Shown: positions 5,238-9,596 of the stretch, piece after piece
Layout: every line of letters starts with the position of its first letter
How positions within the stretch are numbered: the first letter of the stretch is position 1
Assembly: GCA_041552775.1 (NCBI GenBank)
Contig: JBFEKH010000078.1
Span: forward strand, 1 to 9,596
Direction of reading: 5' to 3'
DNA: 9,596 nt
Origin: Allopontixanthobacter sp041552775
GTDB lineage: Bacteria > Pseudomonadota > Alphaproteobacteria > Sphingomonadales > Sphingomonadaceae
The notes under the pieces: generated by a model
The model's database searches: none
What the model was told of the DNA's origin: nothing
What the model saw: only the letters and a program-made list of their open reading frames with translations
Made by a program: the position numbers and the translations under genes

Positions 5238-5933
5238 ATGGGTCATAAAAGTAATCCGATCGGCCTGCGTCTGCAGATCAACCGCACGTGGGACAGCCGC
5301 TGGTACGCCGAAGGGCGTGACTATGCGCAACTGCTCAAAGAAGACATCATGATCCGCAAGTACATCATGGAAACGCTGCCGCAGGCTGCGATTTCCAAGG
5401 TGGTGATCGAGCGTCCGGCAAAGCTTTGCCGCGTTTCCATCTATGCTGCGCGGCCTGGTGTGATCATCGGCAAGAAGGGCGCCGACATCGAGAAGCTTCG
5501 TTCTAAGCTTGCTACGATGACGGCCAGCGAAGTGAAGCTGAACATCGTTGAAATCCGCAAGCCTGAAATTGACGCCAAGCTTGTTGCGCAGGGTATTGCC
5601 GATCAGCTGATCCGCCGTATCGCGTTCCGCCGTGCAATGAAGCGCGCTATGCAGTCCGCCATGCGTCTGGGTGCCGAAGGCATCAAGATCCAGTGTGGCG
5701 GCCGTCTCGGCGGTGCTGAAATCGCCCGTGTGGAACAGTATCGCGAAGGTCGCGTGCCGCTTCATACGCTGCGCGCCAACGTCGATTACGCCGAAGCCGA
5801 AGCCCTGACTGCCTATGGCATCATTGGCATCAAGGTCTGGGTCTTCAAGGGAGAAATCCTGGCGCACGATCCGACTGCACAAGACCGACTGATGATGGAA
5901 GCTCAGACTTCCGGCGTCCGTCCGGCTCGTTGA
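5238..5933 (+). CDS. rpsC: 30S ribosomal protein S3
   Basis: S3 forms part of the mRNA entry channel on the 30S head and contributes to mRNA helicase activity. The 231-residue product matches the family length. It begins MGHKSNPIGLRL, and a type-II KH domain carries the GXXG loop as GVIIGKKG (74-81). FRRAMKRAMQSAMRLGAEGIK follows; Arg131, Arg132 and Lys135 match the positions linked to helicase function in E. coli. GRLGGAEIARVEQYREGRVPLHTLRANVDYA is the C-terminal domain signature. It starts 3 nt after the rplV stop, with GAGGA (5223-5227) as SD inside rplV. The C-terminal tail is short (TSGVRPAR). Confidence 0.99.
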   Translation: MGHKSNPIGLRLQINRTWDSRWYAEGRDYAQLLKEDIMIRKYIMETLPQAAISKVVIERPAKLCRVSIYAARPGVIIGKKGADIEKLRSKLATMTASEVKLNIVEIRKPEIDAKLVAQGIADQLIRRIAFRRAMKRAMQSAMRLGAEGIKIQCGGRLGGAEIARVEQYREGRVPLHTLRANVDYAEAEALTAYGIIGIKVWVFKGEILAHDPTAQDRLMMEAQTSGVRPAR

Positions 5934-5946
5934 TTAGGTAAGAGCA

Positions 5947-6378
5947 ATGCTGCAACCCAAGAAACATAAATTCCGCAAGGCTTTCAAAGGCCGGATCAAG
6001 GGCGATGCGAAGGGCGGTACCACGCTGAACTTCGGATCCTATGGTCTCAAGGCTCTTGAGCCCGAGCGGATCACTGCGCGCCAGATCGAAGCTGCGCGCC
6101 GTGCAATCACGCGTCACATCAAGCGTCAGGGACGTTTGTGGATCCGCATCTTCCCCGACGTTCCGGTGTCGAAGAAGCCAGCCGAAGTCCGTCAGGGTAA
6201 AGGCAAGGGTTCGGTTGAATATTGGGCAGCCCGGGTAAAACCAGGCCGCATCATTTTCGAACTGGACGGCGTTCCCGGCCCACTGGCAGCAGTCGCTTTC
6301 GAGCGTGCGGCCATGAAGCTGCCTATCAAGACCAAGGTCGTTGCCCGTCTGGGTGACACCACGCATCTGGAGGGTTGA
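5947..6378 (+). CDS. rplP: 50S ribosomal protein L16
   Basis: L16 organises the 23S rRNA around the A-site tRNA and is added late in 50S assembly. The 143-residue product is slightly longer than E. coli L16. It begins MLQPKKHKFRKAFKGR and contains RITARQIEAARRAITRHIKR, the signature IRIFPDVPVSKKP and VRQGKGKGSVEYWAARVKPG. Arg82 aligns with the arginine hydroxylated by YcfD in E. coli, although the next residue is Gln rather than Met. The ATG at 5947 has a modest SD (AGG at 5936-5938, then AAGAG). The gap after rpsC is 13 nt. Its TGA overlaps ATGATG at the start of rpmC. Confidence 0.98.
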   Translation: MLQPKKHKFRKAFKGRIKGDAKGGTTLNFGSYGLKALEPERITARQIEAARRAITRHIKRQGRLWIRIFPDVPVSKKPAEVRQGKGKGSVEYWAARVKPGRIIFELDGVPGPLAAVAFERAAMKLPIKTKVVARLGDTTHLEG

Positions 6379-6380
6379 TG

Positions 6381-6599
6381 ATGGCCCAGAAGAAAACAAC
6401 TGTCGAAGACCTTCGCACCAAGAGCGACGACCAGCTGGATGTTCAGCTGACCGAACTCAAGCGCGAACAGTTTAACCTGCGTTTCCAATCCGCGACCAGC
6501 CAGCTTGAACGGCCGGCACGGATCAAGGAAGTGCGCCGCGCCATCGCGCAGATCAAAACGCTGCAGACAGAACGCGCCAACAGCGCCGTCAAGGCCTGA
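6381..6599 (+). CDS. rpmC: 50S ribosomal protein L29
   Basis: L29 is a small helical-hairpin protein next to L23 at the tunnel exit. The chosen start, ATG 6381, gives 72 residues (MAQKKTTVEDLRTKSDDQLD). An alternative ATG at 6378, overlapping the rplP TGA, would add only one Met; GGAGGG (6369-6374) gives 6-nt spacing to 6381 and 3-nt spacing to 6378, so 6381 is preferred. The two amphipathic helices are visible, with the conserved LKREQFNLRFQSATSQLERP segment joining them and IKEVRRAIAQIKTLQTE forming the second. Its stop overlaps the SD of rpsQ. Confidence 0.96.
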   Translation: MAQKKTTVEDLRTKSDDQLDVQLTELKREQFNLRFQSATSQLERPARIKEVRRAIAQIKTLQTERANSAVKA

Positions 6600-6609
6600 G
6601 GAAAAGACG

Positions 6610-6909
6610 ATGCCAAAACGTATTCTGACCGGAACCATAACGTCCGACAAGATGGACAAGTCCGTCACAGTTCTGGTCGAACGCAAGGTGAAGCACCCGC
6701 TCTACGGGAAGATCATCCGGCGCTCGAAGAAATATCACGCACATGACGAGAACAACGTCCACAAAATGGGCGAAACCGTGCGGATCGAAGAGACCAAGCC
6801 GATCTCCAAGACCAAGACATGGCGCGTTCTCGACACTGTGCACGCCAGCAAGGGCGTTGCCGTCGAAGCCAATATCGACGTCGAGGCGGCCGCAGGCAGC
6901 ACGACCTGA
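6610..6909 (+). CDS. rpsQ: 30S ribosomal protein S17
   Basis: S17 is an OB-fold protein that binds 16S rRNA early in 30S assembly. From ATG 6610 the protein has 99 residues, starting MPKRILTGTITSDKMDKSVT. An in-frame upstream ATG at 6505 falls inside rpmC and lacks family sequence, so it was rejected. GAGGAAA (6598-6604), overlapping the rpmC stop, is the SD. Family motifs include VLVERKVKHPLYGKIIRRSKKYHAHDE and GETVRIEETKPISKTKTWRV. An acidic/Ala tail of about 15 residues extends beyond the E. coli end point, which is common in alphaproteobacteria. It is the last gene before the 64-nt gap at the S10/spc junction. Confidence 0.98.
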   Translation: MPKRILTGTITSDKMDKSVTVLVERKVKHPLYGKIIRRSKKYHAHDENNVHKMGETVRIEETKPISKTKTWRVLDTVHASKGVAVEANIDVEAAAGSTT

Positions 6910-6973
6910 TTTTTAAATAATTTTTGGAACTGCAGGACTGGTTCCTGCAAGCCGGTAAGAAGGAACCGCATCG
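6910..6973 (+). promoter_or_regulatory. S10/spc junction with competing hairpins over the rplN SD
   Basis: An AT-rich stretch (6910-6925, two T5 tracts around AAATAA) is followed by two competing folds. In one, TGCAGGA (6931-6937) pairs with TCCTGCA (6943-6949), a perfect 7-bp stem. In the other, GGTTCC (6940-6945) pairs with GGAACC (6962-6967), which covers the rplN SD (AAGGAA, 6960-6965). A third option pairs GGAAC (6926-6930) with GTTCC (6941-6945). The T tracts contain a -10-like AAATAAT, but I see no matching -35. The position equals the spc promoter region of E. coli. A translational switch is plausible but unproven. Confidence 0.45.
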
Positions 6974-7342
6974 ATGATTCAGATGCAATCAAATCTAGAG
7001 GTCGCTGACAACAGCGGCGCCAAGCGCGTCCAGTGCATCAAGGTGCTGGGCGGGTCGAAGCGTCGGACTGCCAGCGTCGGCGATGTGATTGTTGTTTCCA
7101 TCAAGGAAGCGCAGCCACGTGCCAAGGTCAAGAAGGGTGACGTTCACCGCGCGGTGATCGTGCGTACCCGTAAGGAAGTTCGCCGTCAGGACGGCAGCGT
7201 GATCCGTTTCGACGGTAACGCCGCAGTGCTGGTCAACAAGAACGAGGAGCCGATCGGCACTCGTATCTTTGGCCCAGTGGTCCGTGAACTCCGCGGTCGC
7301 GGCTTCATGAAGATTATCAGTCTCGCGCCGGAGGTGCTCTAA
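6974..7342 (+). CDS. rplN: 50S ribosomal protein L14
   Basis: L14 lies at the subunit interface, forms a bridge to 16S rRNA helix 14 with L19, and is the docking site for the silencing factor RsfS. The 122-residue product is the normal family length, beginning MIQMQSNLEVADNSGAKR. Conserved blocks are CIKVLGGSKRRTASVGDVIVVS, KKGDVHRAVIVRTRKEVRR and GTRIFGPVVRELRGRGFMKI, ending SLAPEVL as usual. The ATG at 6974 is preceded by AAGGA, about 9 nt away, which can be masked by pairing with GGTTCC upstream. Its TAA shares a base with the rplX ATG. Confidence 0.99.
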   Translation: MIQMQSNLEVADNSGAKRVQCIKVLGGSKRRTASVGDVIVVSIKEAQPRAKVKKGDVHRAVIVRTRKEVRRQDGSVIRFDGNAAVLVNKNEEPIGTRIFGPVVRELRGRGFMKIISLAPEVL

Positions 7343-7662
7343 TGGCTTCCGCTAAAATCAAAAAGGGCGACAGCGTCGTCGTGCTCTCGGGCAAGGACAA
7401 GGGCCTCACCGGCACCGTCCAGAAGGTCATGCCGAAAGAAGGCAAGGTCGTCGTCCAGGGTGTGAATATCGCAGCCCGTCACCGCAAGCCAAGCCAGGAA
7501 AACCCACAGGGTGGCATCGATCGCTTCGAAGCACCGATGCACCTCTCGAAGGTAGCAGTGGCTGATCCCAAGGATGGCAAACCGACCCGCGTCCGTTTTG
7601 AAGAGCGTGACGGGAAGAAGGTACGGGTTGCCGTCAAGTCCGGAGAGACAATCGATGGCTAA
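7342..7662 (+). CDS. rplX: 50S ribosomal protein L24
   Basis: L24 is an assembly-initiator protein of the 50S subunit that binds the 5' end of 23S rRNA. The 106-residue product opens MASAKIKKGDSVVVLSGKDK, and a KOW motif spans about residues 5-32 (GDSVVVLSGKDKGLTGTVQ). Family marks further on are VVVQGVNIAARHRKPSQENPQGG and the MHLSKVAVADP strand. Start ATG 7342 overlaps the rplN stop by one base; GGAGG (7330-7334) lies 7 nt before. Its last 8 nt overlap the start of rplE. No residues appear to be missing. Confidence 0.98.
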   Translation: MASAKIKKGDSVVVLSGKDKGLTGTVQKVMPKEGKVVVQGVNIAARHRKPSQENPQGGIDRFEAPMHLSKVAVADPKDGKPTRVRFEERDGKKVRVAVKSGETIDG

Positions 7663-8236
7663 GTCCACCGCACCACGCATGAAGCAGCGCTATGACGACA
7701 TGATCGTCAAGGCGATGACGGAAAAGTTCGGTTACACGAACCGTCTTCAGGTCCCGCGCCTCGACAAGATCACACTCAACATGGGTGTGGGCGAAGCGAG
7801 CCAGGACAAGAAGAAAGTCCAGACAGCCGCAGAAGAAATGGCCCTGATTGCCGGCCAGAAGCCGGTTATCACCAAGGCCAAGAAGTCGATCGCACAGTTC
7901 AAGCTGCGCGAAGGCATGCCGATCGGTTGCAAGGTTACCCTGCGCCGTGAACGTATGTATGAATTCGTCGACCGTCTGGTTACGATCGCAATGCCGCGTA
8001 TTCGCGACTTTCGTGGTCTGAACCCGAAGAGCTTTGACGGCCGTGGCAATTACGCCATGGGCCTGAAAGAGCAGATCATCTTCCCAGAGATCTCTTACGA
8101 TCAGATCGAAAAGGTCCGCGGGATGGATATCATTGTCACCACAACGGCGAACACCGATGAAGAGGCGAAGGAATTGCTCCGTCTCTTTGGTTTCCCGTAC
8201 CCGGCTGAAGAAGCCGAAGAACAGCAGGCCGCATGA
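7655..8236 (+). CDS. rplE: 50S ribosomal protein L5
   Basis: L5 binds 5S rRNA with L18 and L25 to form the central protuberance, and it contacts the P-site tRNA. From ATG 7655 the protein has 193 residues. An in-frame ATG at 7574 lies deep inside rplX and gives a non-homologous extension, so it was rejected. GGAGAGA (7642-7648) is the SD, 6 nt away. Family motifs are LDKITLNMGVGEA, GQKPVITKAKKSIAQFKLREG and GCKVTLRRERMYEFVDRLV. GRGNYAMGLKEQIIFPEI and GMDIIVTTTANTDEEAKELL follow. A C-terminal acidic/Ala extension of roughly 14 residues (EEAEEQQAA end) exceeds E. coli L5. Its start reuses the same ATGGCTAA overlap seen at rplD/rplW. Confidence 0.98.
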   Translation: MAKSTAPRMKQRYDDMIVKAMTEKFGYTNRLQVPRLDKITLNMGVGEASQDKKKVQTAAEEMALIAGQKPVITKAKKSIAQFKLREGMPIGCKVTLRRERMYEFVDRLVTIAMPRIRDFRGLNPKSFDGRGNYAMGLKEQIIFPEISYDQIEKVRGMDIIVTTTANTDEEAKELLRLFGFPYPAEEAEEQQAA

Positions 8237-8259
8237 GCGGTAAGAAGAAGAGAGCTTAA
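8233..8259 (+). other. Eight-codon open frame between rplE and rpsN
   Basis: The ATG at 8233 overlaps the rplE stop in the ATGA arrangement and opens a frame encoding MSGKKKRA, ending at TAA 8257-8259, 5 nt before the rpsN start. It has no obvious SD of its own and would need re-initiation after rplE. Its lysine/arginine codons are AAG/AGA purine runs that may simply supply the rpsN ribosome binding site (AAGAGAG region, 8248-8254). This is probably a linker, not a gene. Confidence 0.15.
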
Positions 8260-8264
8260 GTCCA

Positions 8265-8570
8265 ATGGCGAAACTGAGTTCCATCAACAAGAACGAGCGT
8301 CGCAAGAAGCTCGTCAAGAAGTATGCGGCGAAATACGCGCAGCTTAAGGCTGTGGCCGACGACAAGGCCCTCGATGAGGGCGAGCGTCTGATGGCCCGTC
8401 TCAAGCTGGCGGAAATTCCGCGCAACGCGAATCCCACGCGTGTGCGCAACCGTTGCACCACCACCGGCCGCCCGCGCGGCTATTACCGCAAGTTCGGCCT
8501 CAACCGTATTGAACTGCGCAATCTCGCCAATAAGGGGCTTATCCCCGGCGTGACCAAGTCGAGCTGGTAA
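8265..8570 (+). CDS. rpsN: 30S ribosomal protein S14, zinc-independent type
   Basis: S14 is a late-assembling protein of the 30S head. The 101-residue product is the long form found in proteobacteria and lacks CXXC pairs: only one cysteine is present, in the segment RVRNRCTTTGRPRGYYRKFG. It is therefore not the zinc-ribbon paralogue. The N-terminus is MAKLSSINKNERRKKLVKKY, and the C-terminus GLIPGVTKSSW is standard. ATG 8265 follows a 28-nt spacer whose AAGAAGAAGAGAG purine tract serves as an imperfect SD. This is the least compact junction within the spc part of the window. Confidence 0.98.
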   Translation: MAKLSSINKNERRKKLVKKYAAKYAQLKAVADDKALDEGERLMARLKLAEIPRNANPTRVRNRCTTTGRPRGYYRKFGLNRIELRNLANKGLIPGVTKSSW

Positions 8571-8580
8571 GGATTAGCAG

Positions 8581-8976
8581 ATGGCTATGACCGATCCCCT
8601 GGGTGACATGCTCACCCGCATCCGTAACGGACAGCAGGCTAAGAAGGACTCCGTCCTTTCGCCAGCTTCCAAGCTGCGTGCAAACGTTCTCGAAGTGCTT
8701 CAGCGGGAAGGCTACATTCGTGGCTATTCCGAAGACGCTTCTGGTAAGCACCCCGCGCTGCGGATCGAACTGAAATATTTCGAAGGCGAACCTGCGATCA
8801 AGCATGTCGCCCGCGTCTCAAAGCCTGGCCGCCGGGTCTATTCAGGTAGCCAAGAGCTGCCGGTAGTCCGCAACGGTCTCGGCATCACCATCGTCTCGAC
8901 GCCTAAGGGTGTGCTTTCCGACGCGGAAGCACGCACTGAAAACGTCGGCGGCGAAGTGCTTGCGGAGGTGTTCTGA
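8581..8976 (+). CDS. rpsH: 30S ribosomal protein S8
   Basis: S8 is a primary 16S rRNA binding protein of the central domain. In E. coli it is also the translational repressor of the spc operon, acting at the L5 cistron. The 131-residue product starts MAMTDPLGDMLTRIRNGQQA. It shows SPASKLRANVLEVLQREGYI and KPGRRVYSG, then the signature GLGITIVSTPKGVLSDAEAR and ends GGEVLAEVF. ATG 8581 has AAGGA (8569-8573), overlapping the rpsN stop, with 7-nt spacing. Whether S8 regulates this operon too cannot be read from the sequence. Its TGA overlaps the rplF ATG by one base. Confidence 0.98.
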   Translation: MAMTDPLGDMLTRIRNGQQAKKDSVLSPASKLRANVLEVLQREGYIRGYSEDASGKHPALRIELKYFEGEPAIKHVARVSKPGRRVYSGSQELPVVRNGLGITIVSTPKGVLSDAEARTENVGGEVLAEVF

Positions 8977-9509
8977 TGAGCCGCATCGGTAAGAAAGCAG
9001 TCGCGATCCCAAGCGGTGTCACTGCGAATATCGAAAACGGTACGCTCAGCGTTAAGGGTCCCAAGGGCACTCTCTCGATGGGTATGCTGGACGATATCGA
9101 GTACCAGGTTGAAGAAGGCATGATTTCGATCAAGCCAGCGAATGCTTCCACACGCGCCCGTTCCTTCTGGGGAATGCAGCGTACTCTGGTCGCCAATCTG
9201 GTTGACGGTGTCACCGACGGTTTCACTAAGGTGCTCGAAATCAACGGCGTTGGTTACCGTGCGCAGGCTCAGGGCAACAACCTGAAGCTTCAGCTTGGTT
9301 ACAGCCATGATGTCGATATCGTAGTGCCGGAAGGCATCGAAGTTAAAACGCCTGATCAGACCACGGTCGAAATCAGCGGGAATGACAAGCAGGCAGTCGG
9401 CCAGTTCGCTGCCGAAGTCCGTCAGTGGCGCAAGCCCGAGCCTTACAAGGGCAAGGGTATCAAGTACCGCGGCGAATACGTCTTCCGCAAGGAAGGGAAG
9501 AAGAAGTAA
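8976..9509 (+). CDS. rplF: 50S ribosomal protein L6
   Basis: L6 sits near the sarcin-ricin loop and the factor-binding site and is needed for late 50S assembly. The 177-residue product has the family's duplicated fold. It begins MSRIGKKAVAIPSGVTANI, with GTLSVKGPKGTLS in the first repeat and EINGVGYRAQAQGNNLKLQLGYSH in the second. The signature PEPYKGKGIKYRGE lies near the C-terminus, followed by VFRKEGKKK. ATG 8976 overlaps the rpsH stop (TGATG); GGAGG inside the end of rpsH (8965-8969) is the SD. rplR follows after 1 nt. Confidence 0.99.
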   Translation: MSRIGKKAVAIPSGVTANIENGTLSVKGPKGTLSMGMLDDIEYQVEEGMISIKPANASTRARSFWGMQRTLVANLVDGVTDGFTKVLEINGVGYRAQAQGNNLKLQLGYSHDVDIVVPEGIEVKTPDQTTVEISGNDKQAVGQFAAEVRQWRKPEPYKGKGIKYRGEYVFRKEGKKK

Positions 9510-9510
9510 G

Positions 9511-9596
9511 ATGGCCAAGCTTTCTCTGTTCGAACGCCGCCGCCGCCGTGTGCGGTCCGCCCTGCGGGCTCGCTCTGGCGACCGTGCGCGTCTTTC
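9511..9596 (+). CDS. rplR: 50S ribosomal protein L18, 5' part only
   Basis: The frame opens at ATG 9511, 1 nt after rplF, and is still open at the window edge after 28 full codons. L18 binds 5S rRNA with L5 and links it to the large subunit. The visible N-terminus, MAKLSLFERRRRRVRSALRA then RSGDRARL, has the Arg-rich opening typical of proteobacterial L18 and is followed in the family by SVHRS. The purine-rich end of rplF (AAGGAAGGGAAG, ending about 10 nt upstream) supplies the SD. The call rests on this short sequence and the conserved gene order. Confidence 0.93.
   Translation, partial: MAKLSLFERRRRRVRSALRARSGDRARL

Noticed and set aside
4848..5882. 344-codon open frame on the - strand opposite rplV and rpsC
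   Set aside because: It is a shadow of strongly codon-biased genes on the + strand, with no recognisable protein features and no independent ribosome binding site.
6505..6609. Upstream in-frame ATG that would lengthen S17 by 35 residues
   Set aside because: The extension overlaps rpmC out of frame and is unlike S17; GAGGAAA precedes the conventional ATG 6610.
6893..6914. Intrinsic terminator at the end of rpsQ (CAGG/CCTG followed by T5)
   Set aside because: The stem is only 4 bp with an 8-nt loop, too weak for termination, and downstream spc genes need read-through.
7574..7654. Upstream in-frame ATG that would lengthen L5 by 27 residues
   Set aside because: The extension is read from rplX in another frame, has no L5 homology, and ATG 7655 has a good SD at proper spacing.

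Overview
The window is a textbook bacterial translation cluster: the end of a str-type operon (tuf) followed directly by the S10 and spc ribosomal-protein genes, all on the + strand. Eighteen complete genes are present, and the first 28 codons of a nineteenth run off the right edge. The order is tuf, rpsJ, rplC, rplD, rplW, rplB, rpsS, rplV, rpsC, rplP, rpmC, rpsQ, rplN, rplX, rplE, rpsN, rpsH, rplF, rplR (partial). The moderately GC-rich coding sequence, EF-Tu wording such as VVNAADGPMPQ, a 101-residue zinc-free S14 and an L3 with a long Ala/Pro/acidic C-terminal tail suggest an alphaproteobacterium, most likely of the Sphingomonadales. That placement rests on remembered protein character, not on a database comparison.

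Layout. Positions 1-64 are spacer upstream of tuf, presumably after fusA. tuf (65-1255) is followed by a 180-nt gap rich in RNA hairpins, then rpsJ (1436-1747). A second, 252-nt structured gap leads to rplC (2000-2779). From rplC to rpsQ (ending 6909) the genes abut or overlap, typically by 1-8 nt or with gaps of 3-13 nt, and many ribosome binding sites lie inside the preceding gene. A 64-nt gap marks the junction where the S10 and spc operons separate in E. coli. From rplN (6974) to the right edge the genes are again tightly packed.

Function. EF-Tu delivers aminoacyl-tRNA to the ribosome. The other products are 30S proteins (S10, S19, S3, S17, S14, S8) and 50S proteins (L3, L4, L23, L2, L22, L16, L29, L14, L24, L5, L6, L18). 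Stop/start overlaps (TAATG, TGATG, and ATGGCTAA twice) suggest translational coupling that keeps output stoichiometric.

I see no mobile element, CRISPR array, tRNA, rRNA or phage gene, and no broken gene. The coding content is ordinary. The part worth a second look is the non-coding part: all three sizeable gaps fold into strong or mutually exclusive hairpins next to a T-run or a Shine-Dalgarno (SD) sequence. This is what cis-acting autoregulatory leaders of ribosomal-protein operons look like, and here there appear to be separate ones before rpsJ, rplC and rplN.
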